Below are positions 1 to 8,266 of a DNA stretch of 64,000 nt, in pieces. The position numbers were made by a program, and so were the translations under genes. Numbering within the stretch: the first letter of the stretch is position 1; every line of letters begins with the position of its first letter. This DNA comes from Rhodosalinus sp041365695 (GTDB lineage Bacteria > Pseudomonadota > Alphaproteobacteria > Rhodobacterales > Rhodobacteraceae). Location: positions 1-64,000 of the forward strand of contig NZ_JBGFSJ010000001.1 in assembly GCF_041365695.1 (NCBI RefSeq). Reading direction: 5' to 3'. Below the pieces are notes generated by a model, which saw only the letters and a program-made list of their open reading frames with translations, made no database searches and was not told the origin of the DNA.

Positions 1-80
<80 letters not shown>

Positions 81-92
81 CCGAGCCGACGG

Positions 93-1391
93 TCAGTAAC
101 GGTTCGCGATCGGCAGTTCCTCGGCGGGAAAGAGCGAGATCACCTCCACCCCGGTCTCGGTGACCACGACCTCCTCCTCGATCCGGGCGGCGGAATAGCC
201 GTCCGCCGCCGGGCAGTAGGTCTCCAGTGCGAACACCATGCCGGTCTGGATCTCCATCGGGTGCTCGAGGCTGACCGCCCGGCTGATGATCGGCCGCTCG
301 TGCAGCGCGAGGCCGAGCCCGTGGCCGAACTGCAGGCCGAAGGCCGCGTCCTCGGAGGGGAAGCCGAACTCCTCGGCCCGGGGCCAGACGGCGGCGACCT
401 TGTCGGTGGTGACGCCCGGCCTGATCATCTCGATCGAGGCGTCGATCCATTCGCGTGCCTTGACGTAGGCGTCGTGCTGGGCGGGGGTGGCGCGGCCGAT
501 GTTGAAGGTCCGGTAATAGCAGGTCCGGTAGCCCTGGTAGGACTGCAGGATGTCGAAGAAGGCCTGGTCGCCGGGGCGGAAATAGCGGTCGGTGAAGTTG
601 TGCGGGTGCGGATTGCAGCGCTCTCCGCTGATCGCGTTGATCGCCTCGACGTCGTCCGACCCCATCTCGTAGAGCATCTTGTTGGACATGGCGACGATGT
701 CGTTCTCGCGGATGCCCGGCTTCAGCTCCTCGTAGATCATGTGGTAGACGCCATCGACCATGGCGGCCGCCTGGGTCAGAAGCTGGATCTCGTCCCAGTT
801 CTTGATCTCGCGCGCGGCGAGCATGATCTGCTGGCCGTCGACGACGTGCAGCCCCTCCTCCTGGAGCGCGTGGAACATCGCCGTCTCGGCGTAGTCCACG
901 CCCACCGGCATGTCCGCCATGCCCGCATCCTTGATCAGCTGGGCGATCTGACGCGCGTATTTCCGCATCAGCCCGAACTCGGGCGGGATGGTGCCGCGCA
1001 TGCCGACGACGCCGGCGAGGCAGTGGTCGGGTTCCAGCCAGTCGGAAAATTTCTGATGGTGCACGGCGGCCGAGCCGAAATCCCACACATAAGGCGACTC
1101 GTCGCCCGTCAGCAGGCAGAAGCGGCACATCTTGTCCCGTTCCCATTCGCCGATCTTGGTGGCCGAGACGTAGCGGATGTTGTTCACGTCGAAGAGCAGC
1201 AGCGTGCCCGCGTTCGACGCTTCGAGCGCCTGTCGCGTCCGGGCGAGGCGGTAGCGGCGAAGCCGGTCATGGTCGATGCGGCGCTCGAAATCCACCGACA
1301 TGTGGCCCGGCGCGGGCAGGCGTCCTTCCCAGCGCCAGTTGGGTTCGAGGTCCTGCGGCGTCAGCACGTTGGGTTTTAGGGCGAGGTTCAT
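93..1391 (-). CDS. M24 family (creatinase/aminopeptidase P fold) hydrolase
   Basis: A 432-residue protein of the M24 'pita-bread' family, probably a cytoplasmic C-N hydrolase. The N-terminal creatinase-like domain is about residues 40-190 and the catalytic domain about 200-430. Visible M24 landmarks are the NPH histidine (H262), D280, the GHGLGLALHE motif (H357), E390 in FALETY, and the glutamates at 405-407. The second metal-binding Asp of the family (pattern GYxxDxxRT) is replaced by Cys291 (GYRTCYYRT), so the dinuclear metal site is incomplete, as in creatinase. The start at 1391 is chosen over an upstream in-frame start because GGGAG lies just before it. It is last in a leftward unit with an SDR and a regulator. 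The substrate is unknown: a small amidine, amide or dipeptide is possible. DddP or ectoine hydrolase cannot be shown. Confidence 0.85.
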   Translation of the reverse strand: MNLALKPNVLTPQDLEPNWRWEGRLPAPGHMSVDFERRIDHDRLRRYRLARTRQALEASNAGTLLLFDVNNIRYVSATKIGEWERDKMCRFCLLTGDESPYVWDFGSAAVHHQKFSDWLEPDHCLAGVVGMRGTIPPEFGLMRKYARQIAQLIKDAGMADMPVGVDYAETAMFHALQEEGLHVVDGQQIMLAAREIKNWDEIQLLTQAAAMVDGVYHMIYEELKPGIRENDIVAMSNKMLYEMGSDDVEAINAISGERCNPHPHNFTDRYFRPGDQAFFDILQSYQGYRTCYYRTFNIGRATPAQHDAYVKAREWIDASIEMIRPGVTTDKVAAVWPRAEEFGFPSEDAAFGLQFGHGLGLALHERPIISRAVSLEHPMEIQTGMVFALETYCPAADGYSAARIEEEVVVTETGVEVISLFPAEELPIANRY

Positions 1392-1479
1392 GGGTGTTCT
1401 CCCTGAGGCTGCGTGTCTGCACGCAGTGTCGTCCGGGGGTTTCGGGGTCGGGGGGCGTGCAAGCACGCTCCCCGCGGTG

Positions 1480-2286
1480 TCACTGGATGCACCAGCCGCC
1501 GTCGATGTGGATCATCTGGCCGGTCATGTAGTCGCTGTCACCGCTTGCGAGGAACGCGGCCGTTCCCTTCACGTCGTCGGGGTAGGAGACCCGCTTGATC
1601 TGCAGCGCTTCGCGCACGATGTCGTCGTAGGCCTGGCCCTCGCGCTCCTTGAAGCCGATGTCGATCAGGTCCTTGTCGAGCTGCTCCCAGAGCGGCGTCA
1701 CCACGACGCCCGGCGCGTAGCCGTTCACGGTGATGTTGTGCTCCGAAAGCGCGACCGCGCCGCAATGCGTGAGCGCGAGGCAGCCGTATTTCGAGGTGCA
1801 GTAGACGGTGACGTCGACCAGCGGCTTGCGGCTGGCGATGGAGCCCACGTTGATGATCTTGTAGGGATAGTCGCGCTTGCCCTGGGCGATCATCTGGCGC
1901 GCGGTCTCCTGCATGCCGAGCCACATCGCCTTGGTGTTGACGTTCATGATCATGTCCCAGTTGTCTTCGTCGATATCCATGAAGAACCGGGGCTTGTTCA
2001 TGCCCGCGTTGAAGAGGCCCACGTTGATCTCGCCGAAGGCGTCCACCGTGGCGGCCACGGCGGCGGCGTTGTCCTCGCGTCGCGTCACGTCCATCTTCAC
2101 CGCGATGGCCTGCCCGTTGCCGCGGGCGTTGATCGCCTCGGCCACCTGCTGCGCCTCGTCGATGTCGATATCCCCGATGCAGACGTTCGCGCCCTGCTCG
2201 GCGAAGTGCTCGGCATTGGCCGCGCCCATGCCCTTCGCGGCGCCGGTGATCAGGATGTTCTTGCCCTTCAGGCGGTTGGGGTCCAT
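1480..2286 (-). CDS. SDR family NAD(P)-dependent oxidoreductase
   Basis: A classical short-chain dehydrogenase/reductase of 268 residues, the usual length. It shows the Rossmann motif TGAAKGMG near residue 15, the NAG motif (FNAGMN), and the catalytic Ser with YCTSK. An Asp after the second beta strand (GDIDID) suggests a preference for NAD over NADP; this is inference. It lies 28 bp downstream of the regulator gene and upstream of the M24 hydrolase on the same strand. It is clearly related to the second SDR at 5382-6194, sharing stretches such as RQMIAQG, APGVV and DSDYMTGQ. The pair probably act in the same catabolic route on a polyol, sugar or hydroxy acid. The substrate cannot be read from the sequence. 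Confidence 0.9.
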   Translation of the reverse strand: MDPNRLKGKNILITGAAKGMGAANAEHFAEQGANVCIGDIDIDEAQQVAEAINARGNGQAIAVKMDVTRREDNAAAVAATVDAFGEINVGLFNAGMNKPRFFMDIDEDNWDMIMNVNTKAMWLGMQETARQMIAQGKRDYPYKIINVGSIASRKPLVDVTVYCTSKYGCLALTHCGAVALSEHNITVNGYAPGVVVTPLWEQLDKDLIDIGFKEREGQAYDDIVREALQIKRVSYPDDVKGTAAFLASGDSDYMTGQMIHIDGGWCIQ

Positions 2287-2313
2287 TCCGTTCCTCCCTT
2301 GGTCCCGCGTCTC

Positions 2314-4122
2314 TCAGAACAGCGCGTCGGCCCGGGACTGGGCCGCGCGCAGCGTCTCGCGCGGGGTTTTCAGGCCCCGCAGCATGTCGTGGAATTCCTC
2401 GCCGCAGATGCGGATGATGTCGCTGATCGCGGGGATCGGCGGGCGCGGCCAGAACTGAAGCTCGTCGCGCCACGACATCGCCTCCACCGCCTCGAAGATG
2501 GTCGAGATGCGGCGGACCTCCGGGTCGGCGCCCACGGAATAGCGCGGGTTCGTGCGGCCGCCGTTGAGCACGAAGAGCTTCTGCGCTTCGGGCGAGGTGA
2601 AGACGGTCAGCGCCTCGGCGGCGGCCTCGCGCCGTTCGGGCGAGAGATTGGCCGGGATGCCGAGTGCGTAACCGCCCACCGGGGCGACCGGGCTGCCGCC
2701 CGGCCCGGGCGGGTGCGGCAGGTAGCCCGTCTGCCCGCAGGCCGGCGAGGACGGGTCGAGCTCGAAATAGGGCGCGAGCAGCGTGTAGCCGTAGGTCATC
2801 GCGATCGAGCCCGCGGCGTAGGGGCGGATACGCTCGTACCAGGACATCGAAAGGATGTCGGGCGGCGAGTAGTCGAGCAACTCGCGCAGGAATTCCGCGG
2901 CCGCGAGCCCGGCCTCGGTGTCGATCGTCGGACGATGGTCGCCGCTGGCGAGGTCGGCGCAGTCGTAGCCGCCCGAGATCGGCGCGAGGTCGAGCACCGG
3001 CTGGCCGAAATCGGCAAGCGTCATCAGCACCGTGTGGCCGAGCGCGGTGCCGCGCGCGGCGTTCCAGGCGATGCCGTGCACGCCGCGCGCCGGGTCGTGC
3101 AGCGCGCGCGCTGCGGCAAGCAGGGACCCTGTCGTCGTCGGCGGCTCCAGCCCCGCCCGCGCGAACATGTCCTTGCGATAGAAGAGAAGCTCGGGCGTCG
3201 TCTGCGCCGGCACGCCGTAGGGACGCCCGCCCCAATGCGTGGCCGCCCAGCCGGCGGTGTGGAAGTCGGCCGGATCGAGGCGGGCGACGTCCATCACCTC
3301 GTCGAGCGGCAGCAGCACGCCCTTCTCGACGAATTCGCCGATCCAGGGCAGGTCGACCGCCACGATGTCGTAGCGGCTGGCGGCACGCTCCGCGTTCTTG
3401 AGCGCCTCGTCGCGCAGCCGGTCGATCGAGAAGGCGCGCTGGTGTATCGAGACGCCGATCGACTGCTCGAACTGGCGCTTGAGATTGTCCATCACCATGA
3501 AGGTCGGGTCGCCATGCGCGAGCACCCGCAGCCCCCCGGCCAGGCGTAGCGGCTCGTTGCGCACGCCGAGTGCCGGAAGCGCGTAGGCCACCCGGTAGGA
3601 GCCGCCGTAGTAGTAGTCTTCCGTCGCGGGGTCGCGCGCGCCCTGGCCGAGGCGCGCCTCGGTCAGCCGGCGGAGCCGGTCGGAAAGCTGCGTCCAGGCC
3701 TCCAGAAGGGTCGGGCTGGGATGAAGCGAGAAGGTCTTGCCGCTCGCCGTGCGCGGGCGCTGCTCGACCAGCCCGGCCGCGACCATGTCGCGCAGACGAC
3801 GGTTCGCGGTCGCGTAGGGAACGCTGCTGGCGCCGATCAGCGAGGTCGGCGTGACGGTTCGGCCCTCGAAATGGCTCCGCAGCAGGTAGAGCGCCATGCG
3901 CAGATGCGGATCGGTCGAGACCAGGTCGAGCGTGCCTTCGACCTCCTCGCAGAGATCCTCCATGTAGCCGATCAGGCGCAGCGCGTCGCCCTTCACGGCG
4001 GGCGGCGCTTTGGAACCTGCATCTAAAGGGCGTATCATGGTCACGGCGGAGGTCGCTCTGGGCGGGGCAGGCGCCTTGGCGCCCGCGATTTTATTCGATC
4101 TGGATTTTTTCGGCTGCGTCAT
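2314..4122 (-). CDS. Winged-helix regulator fused to a type-2 solute-binding-protein domain
   Basis: A 602-residue protein with an unusual order of domains. Residues 1-45 are basic and Ala/Pro-rich, with no signal peptide or lipobox. Residues about 70-135 look like a MarR/GntR-like winged helix (recognition-helix region SVPYATANRRLRDMVAAGL, wing around RTASGKTF). Residues about 195-600 resemble extracellular solute-binding protein family 1 (MalE/UgpB-like), with features such as PYGVPAQTTPELLFYRKDMF and a C-terminal run of helices. No export signal is visible, so it should be cytoplasmic, with the binding-protein fold acting as a ligand sensor for the DNA-binding head. The start at 4122 is chosen because TGGAGG lies six bases upstream. 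It diverges from the ABC transporter operon and probably controls it and its own unit. A misannotated secreted binding protein is less likely because of the N-terminal helix-turn-helix. Confidence 0.75.
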   Translation of the reverse strand: MTQPKKSRSNKIAGAKAPAPPRATSAVTMIRPLDAGSKAPPAVKGDALRLIGYMEDLCEEVEGTLDLVSTDPHLRMALYLLRSHFEGRTVTPTSLIGASSVPYATANRRLRDMVAAGLVEQRPRTASGKTFSLHPSPTLLEAWTQLSDRLRRLTEARLGQGARDPATEDYYYGGSYRVAYALPALGVRNEPLRLAGGLRVLAHGDPTFMVMDNLKRQFEQSIGVSIHQRAFSIDRLRDEALKNAERAASRYDIVAVDLPWIGEFVEKGVLLPLDEVMDVARLDPADFHTAGWAATHWGGRPYGVPAQTTPELLFYRKDMFARAGLEPPTTTGSLLAAARALHDPARGVHGIAWNAARGTALGHTVLMTLADFGQPVLDLAPISGGYDCADLASGDHRPTIDTEAGLAAAEFLRELLDYSPPDILSMSWYERIRPYAAGSIAMTYGYTLLAPYFELDPSSPACGQTGYLPHPPGPGGSPVAPVGGYALGIPANLSPERREAAAEALTVFTSPEAQKLFVLNGGRTNPRYSVGADPEVRRISTIFEAVEAMSWRDELQFWPRPPIPAISDIIRICGEEFHDMLRGLKTPRETLRAAQSRADALF

Positions 4123-4181
4123 CGACGGCCTCCACAGCATGTTCATTCCGGATGGAGCTTGATATCACCACCTTATCCGAA

Positions 4182-4210
4182 ATGGACATTATACTATTCA
4201 ATATGGACAT
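4182..4210. promoter_or_regulatory. Paired direct repeat in divergent promoter region (candidate operator)
   Basis: The octamer ATGGACAT occurs at 4182-4189 and again at 4203-4210. The start-to-start spacing of 21 bp is two turns of DNA. The repeats sit in the AT-rich part of the 220-bp divergent gap between the regulator and the transporter operon. A -10-like TATACT (4190-4195) lies between them. This fits a binding site for the winged-helix regulator; the function is inferred. Confidence 0.4.
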
Positions 4211-4342
4211 GTTCCGGGCATCGCCGCCGGACGCCCCGACGCAGAGTCAACGTCGTTCGCCGCCTCGAAAGACGGCGATTCCCCCGCCTGGAGGAGCGTG
4301 GGGGCGAAAACGGATTGCAGACGAACCGGGAGGAGAAACTTA

Positions 4343-5299
4343 ATGAAACTGCGCAGCACCCTTGCCGCCACCACCGCCGCGGGCCTCGGCCTTGCCGGCG
4401 CCGCGGCCGCTCAGGACTACACGATCGGCATCACGCAAAACAACGTGGGCGTCGACAGCTACCAGACCACCTACGAGAAGGCCTTCATCGCCGCGGCCGA
4501 AGCCAACGACGCCGTGCAGGCCGTGGTGCTCGACGCGGGCGGCGACGTGGCCCGCCAGATCGCGCAGATGGAGGACCTGATCCAGCAGGAGGTGGACGCC
4601 ATCATCATCTGGCCCACGAATGGCGAGGCGGTGATCCCGGCGGTCCGCAAGGCCTTTCAGGCCGATATCCCGGTGATCGTCACCAATTCCAACATCGCCG
4701 AGCAGGGCTTCGACTTCGTCGCCTCCTTCTCGGGCCCGGACAACATCACCCAGGGCGCGCGCTCTGCCGAGATCATGTGCGACCGCTTCAAGGAGATGGG
4801 CATGGAGGATGAGGCCGAGATCGTGCAGATTTCCGGCCAGCCCGGCTACACGACCGCGATCGAGCGCGCGAAGGGCTTCGAGGATCGCCTGCCCGAGGTC
4901 TGCCCGAACGTCACCCTCATAGAGACGCAGCCGGGCGACTGGAACCGCGAGAAGAGCCAGCAGGTGATGGAGGCCTTCCTCGTTAAGTACGACAATATCG
5001 ACGGGGTCTACGCCGGCGACGACAACATGGGCGTGGGTGCGCTCAACGCCGCGAAGGCCGCGGGCCGCGCCGAGGACATCGTCTTCGTCGGCGCCACGAA
5101 CTTCGCCGTGGGCTATGACGCGATGGCCGCCGGCGACTACTGGGGGTCGATCTACCAGTCGCCCGTGGACGACGCCGAGGCCGCGCTGCAAACGGCGATC
5201 GACGTGCTCGAGGGCGGGGACGTGCCCTTCCTGAACTATTTCGACACGCCGAAGATCACCCAGGAGAACATGGGCGACTTCTCCAAGCCCGTCTTCTGA
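4343..5299 (+). CDS. Ribose-type sugar ABC transporter, periplasmic binding protein
   Basis: A 318-residue binding protein of the RbsB/Peripla_BP_4 family that captures a sugar or polyol in the periplasm for the permeases encoded downstream. Residues 1-23 are a Sec signal peptide (MKLRSTLAATTAAGLGLAGA, then AAAQ and the mature start DYTIG). The type-1 periplasmic-binding fold follows, with hinge-region motifs such as IIIWPTNGEAVIPAV, DDNMGVGALNA and YQSPVDDAEAAL. The start at 4343 is favoured over an upstream in-frame start because GGGAGGAG precedes it at good spacing and the signal peptide begins there. It is first in the rightward operon and is followed by a strong hairpin. The ligand is unknown; family members bind ribose, xylose, allose, erythritol, inositol or autoinducer-2. 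Confidence 0.92.
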   Translation: MKLRSTLAATTAAGLGLAGAAAAQDYTIGITQNNVGVDSYQTTYEKAFIAAAEANDAVQAVVLDAGGDVARQIAQMEDLIQQEVDAIIIWPTNGEAVIPAVRKAFQADIPVIVTNSNIAEQGFDFVASFSGPDNITQGARSAEIMCDRFKEMGMEDEAEIVQISGQPGYTTAIERAKGFEDRLPEVCPNVTLIETQPGDWNREKSQQVMEAFLVKYDNIDGVYAGDDNMGVGALNAAKAAGRAEDIVFVGATNFAVGYDAMAAGDYWGSIYQSPVDDAEAALQTAIDVLEGGDVPFLNYFDTPKITQENMGDFSKPVF

Positions 5300-5311
5300 G
5301 CGGGCCTCCCT

Positions 5312-5341
5312 GGCCGGCTGCGGCGCCTCGGCGCCGCGGCC
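5312..5341 (+). promoter_or_regulatory. Intercistronic GC hairpin downstream of binding-protein gene
   Basis: A perfect inverted repeat GCGGCGCC/GGCGCCGC (5320-5327 and 5330-5337) is extended by GGCCG/CGGCC outside it. It lies 12 bases past the binding-protein stop and has no T-run. Such hairpins commonly protect the 3' end of binding-protein mRNA, so that it accumulates above the downstream permease message. The structure is seen; the role is inferred. Confidence 0.5.
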
Positions 5342-5381
5342 GCTTCCGAAAAGGCACGGAGACGTCGAGCGGGAGGTCGGC

Positions 5382-6194
5382 ATGGGACGCGTATCGGGGC
5401 GGGTCTGCCTGGTGACGGGCGCGGCCCGGGGGATCGGGCGAGCCATTGGCGAGGCGCTTCTGTCGGAGGGCGCGCAGGTCTGCTTCGCCGATCTCGACGG
5501 CAATGGCGCGGCGCAAGTCGCCGAGGCGGCGAATGCGCGCCTCAACGGCAATGCCGGCAACGCCATGGCCGTCGGGCTCGACGTGCGTGACCGCGCCTCG
5601 GTGCGGAACGCGATTTCCAAGGTGGCGGAGCGCTACGGGCGGCTCGACGTGACGTTCAACAATGCGGGCGTGAACAAGCCCATGAACTTCATGGACGTGA
5701 CCGAGGAGAACTGGAACTTCGTCATGGGCGTGAACGGTCTGGGCTGTCTGATCGGCATGCAGGAGGCGGCGCGCCAGATGATCGCGCAGGGCCGGGGGGC
5801 GGACGGGATCGCGGGCAAGATCGTCAACACCGCCTCGATCGCCAGCCGCCAGGGCTTCGACAACGTGGCGCCTTACTGCGCGTCCAAGTGGGCGGTGGTC
5901 TCGCTCACGCAATCGGGGGCGCGGGACCTTGCGCGCCATGGTATCACCGTGACGGGTTTCGCGCCCGGCGTGGTGGCCACGGAGATGTGGGACCAGGTGG
6001 ACCACGACCTGATGGAGATCGGCGCCGCCGAGCGGCCCGGGCAGGCGATGGAGGAGTTCGCCGCCGACATCCTGAAGGGACGCGTGGCGACGCCCGCCGA
6101 CATCACCGGCACGACGACGTTCCTGGCGTCCAGGGACAGCGACTACATGACGGGGCAGATCGTGATGATCGACGGGGGCATGACCCTCGTCTGA
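5382..6194 (+). CDS. SDR family NAD(P)-dependent oxidoreductase (within ABC operon)
   Basis: A 270-residue classical SDR with the cofactor motif TGAARGIG, the NAG motif (FNNAGVN), and the catalytic Ser with YCASK. An Asp in the DLDGN segment at the end of the second strand suggests NAD(H). The start follows GGGAGG at good spacing. It is encoded between the binding protein and the first permease, so it is probably co-expressed with uptake and oxidises or reduces the imported compound. It is a paralogue of the SDR at 1480-2286 on the other side of the divergent promoter. The substrate is not determined. Confidence 0.9.
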   Translation: MGRVSGRVCLVTGAARGIGRAIGEALLSEGAQVCFADLDGNGAAQVAEAANARLNGNAGNAMAVGLDVRDRASVRNAISKVAERYGRLDVTFNNAGVNKPMNFMDVTEENWNFVMGVNGLGCLIGMQEAARQMIAQGRGADGIAGKIVNTASIASRQGFDNVAPYCASKWAVVSLTQSGARDLARHGITVTGFAPGVVATEMWDQVDHDLMEIGAAERPGQAMEEFAADILKGRVATPADITGTTTFLASRDSDYMTGQIVMIDGGMTLV

Positions 6195-6242
6195 CGGACC
6201 TGCCCGCCATTCGCCCCGCCGGGGCACGGGAGGAGTTGAGCC

Positions 6243-7253
6243 ATGAGCGAGGCCATGCAGAGCCGGCCCGCCGCCAGGGCGGGCAGCCTGACGGGGGCGA
6301 GGGTGGGGACGTTCCTCGCCCGCCAGGGGATCCTGATCGCCTTCGTCCTTTTCATGATCGGGTTCACCATCGCCAACGACCGGTTCCTTCAGCCCGACAA
6401 CATCCTGGGCGTGATCCGGTCCTCGGCCATTCTCGGGGTCATGGCGCTCGGGGTGACCTTCGTGGTGATCAGCGGCAATCTGGACCTCTCGGTGGGCTCG
6501 CTCATGAGCTTCTCGACGATCGTGGTCCTCGACCTGCATGACAAGATCGGGCCGGCGCTGGCGATCCCGGCGATGTTCGCCATGACGCTGGCGATCGGGG
6601 CGGTGATCGGCTTTCTCGTGGGGTATCTGCGGCTCAACTCCCTGATCGTGACGCTGGGCATGCTTTCGGCGATCCACGGCCTGACGCTGACCTGGTCCGG
6701 CGGCCAGAACATGGACATCGCCGACAAGGGAGAGACCTGGTTCGCCGTGTTCGGACAGGGCGAGGCGATGGGCATCCCCGTGCCGATCCTCATCTTCGCG
6801 CTTCTGGCCGCCCTTCTGGGGATCGTGCTGGCCAAGACGCCCTTCGGGCGCAAGGTCTATGCAGTCGGCGGCAACGGCACGGCGGCGACCTTCTCGGGCA
6901 TCCGGCGGGCGCGGGTCGTCTTCTCCTGCTACCTCGTCTCGGCCTTCTGCGTGGCCACGGCCGGGCTCATCCAGGCCAGCCGCTCGATGGGCTCGCAGAA
7001 CACGGTGGGGCAGGGAATGGAGCTCGAGGTGCTCGCGGCCGTCATCCTTGGCGGCGCCTCGCTGATGGGCGGCTCGGGCACGATCTTCAAGACGGTGATC
7101 GGCGTGCTGATCCTGGGCTTCATCCAGAACGGGCTGCTGCTGATCGGGCTCGAATTCTACGTCCAGTACGTCGTGACGTGGATCATCATCATCCTGGCGG
7201 TCTGGCTGGACGTCGCGGCAAAGCGCGGCCGGCTGCTCTCGCCCGTCGCGTGA
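6243..7253 (+). CDS. Ribose-type ABC transporter permease (1)
   Basis: A 336-residue inner-membrane permease of the RbsC/BPD_transp_2 family with about eight to ten hydrophobic segments. The family signature GASLMGGSGT is present, as is the ISGNLDLSVGSLM stretch after the third helix. GGGAGGAG precedes the start. It lies between an SDR gene and a second, different permease gene, which suggests a heterodimeric channel for the same transporter. Confidence 0.92.
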   Translation: MSEAMQSRPAARAGSLTGARVGTFLARQGILIAFVLFMIGFTIANDRFLQPDNILGVIRSSAILGVMALGVTFVVISGNLDLSVGSLMSFSTIVVLDLHDKIGPALAIPAMFAMTLAIGAVIGFLVGYLRLNSLIVTLGMLSAIHGLTLTWSGGQNMDIADKGETWFAVFGQGEAMGIPVPILIFALLAALLGIVLAKTPFGRKVYAVGGNGTAATFSGIRRARVVFSCYLVSAFCVATAGLIQASRSMGSQNTVGQGMELEVLAAVILGGASLMGGSGTIFKTVIGVLILGFIQNGLLLIGLEFYVQYVVTWIIIILAVWLDVAAKRGRLLSPVA

Positions 7254-7264
7254 AGGAGGGGATC

Positions 7265-8266
7265 ATGGCACCGGGACAACTGAGCGCCTTCCTGAAGCGC
7301 GGCGCGATCTGGGGCTTCATCGTGCTCGAGCTGATCTTCTTCTCGGTCGCGGGGGAATTCCTGTCGATCTCCGACAAGGCGTTCGTCAACTGGGACAACA
7401 TGCTGCTTCTGCTCAAGCAGTCGGCGCCGCTGGGCATCATCGCCATGGGCATGACGCTGGTCATGGTGAACGGCAATATCGACCTGAGCGTCGGCGCCAT
7501 CTTCGCGCTGGCTGCCGTGATCCTGCTGGACAGCATGACCTGGCCGTTCATGGCCGCGATGGGCGACTGGGCCATCCCCTTCGCATGGATGTTCGCGCTG
7601 CTCACCGGCGTGGCGGTCGGCGCGATCAACGGCTTCATCGTCTGGAAGACCGGGGTGGACGCGTTCATCGTGACACTGGGCGCGATGCTCGGCTTCCGCG
7701 GGCTCGTCTTCATGTACAACGGCGAGCAGCCGACCTCGCATCTCAACTGGACGCTCGTGGACTTCGCAGAGGCGCAGTTCCTGGGCCTGCACACGGCGAC
7801 CTGGTTCCTGCTCATGGTGACGGCCGCGATGTGGTACCTGATGAACCGCACCGTCCACGGGCGCAATGCCTACGCCATCGGCGACAACCGCGAGGCGGCG
7901 GTGAACGCGGGCATCCGCGTGGGCCCTCACATGATGATCAACTTCATGATCATCGGCTTCCTCGCCGCGCTGTCGGCGGTGGTCTTCTACTCCGAGTCGG
8001 GGTCGGTGAACCCCAATGACGGCACGCTCTACGAGCTCTGGGTCATCACCGCCGTCGTCCTGGGCGGGACCAAGCTGACGGGCGGCTCGGGCTCCATCAT
8101 CTCGACGCTCGGTGGCGTGCTGGCGATCCAGATCCTGCGCCGCGGGCTCAACCATATCGGCGCGGACACAGAGACGGTGAACCTCGTGATCGGCCTCATC
8201 CTGATCGCGGTGCTCTTCCTCGACCGTCAGCTCAACGTGAGGGGCAAGGAGGCCCTGCGGATATGA
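7265..8266 (+). CDS. Ribose-type ABC transporter permease (2)
   Basis: A 333-residue permease of the same BPD_transp_2 family. It has the NGNIDLSVGAIF stretch and the conserved GGTKLTGGSGS motif near residues 260-275. The start at 7265 is chosen because AAGGAGG stands immediately upstream; longer in-frame starts would overlap the previous permease gene. Its stop overlaps the ATPase start by four bases (ATGA), implying translational coupling. It probably pairs with the first permease. Confidence 0.92.
   Translation: MAPGQLSAFLKRGAIWGFIVLELIFFSVAGEFLSISDKAFVNWDNMLLLLKQSAPLGIIAMGMTLVMVNGNIDLSVGAIFALAAVILLDSMTWPFMAAMGDWAIPFAWMFALLTGVAVGAINGFIVWKTGVDAFIVTLGAMLGFRGLVFMYNGEQPTSHLNWTLVDFAEAQFLGLHTATWFLLMVTAAMWYLMNRTVHGRNAYAIGDNREAAVNAGIRVGPHMMINFMIIGFLAALSAVVFYSESGSVNPNDGTLYELWVITAVVLGGTKLTGGSGSIISTLGGVLAIQILRRGLNHIGADTETVNLVIGLILIAVLFLDRQLNVRGKEALRI

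Noticed and set aside
93..1391. Identity as the DMSP lyase DddP or as ectoine hydrolase
   Set aside because: DddP needs an Asp where this protein has Cys291. No other DMSP gene is present. The ectoine operon is 23 kb away and separately controlled.
1538..3235. A 565-residue minus-strand frame spanning the SDR and regulator genes
   Set aside because: It crosses the boundary between two well-supported genes in another frame and has the Arg/Ala-rich composition of a GC shadow.
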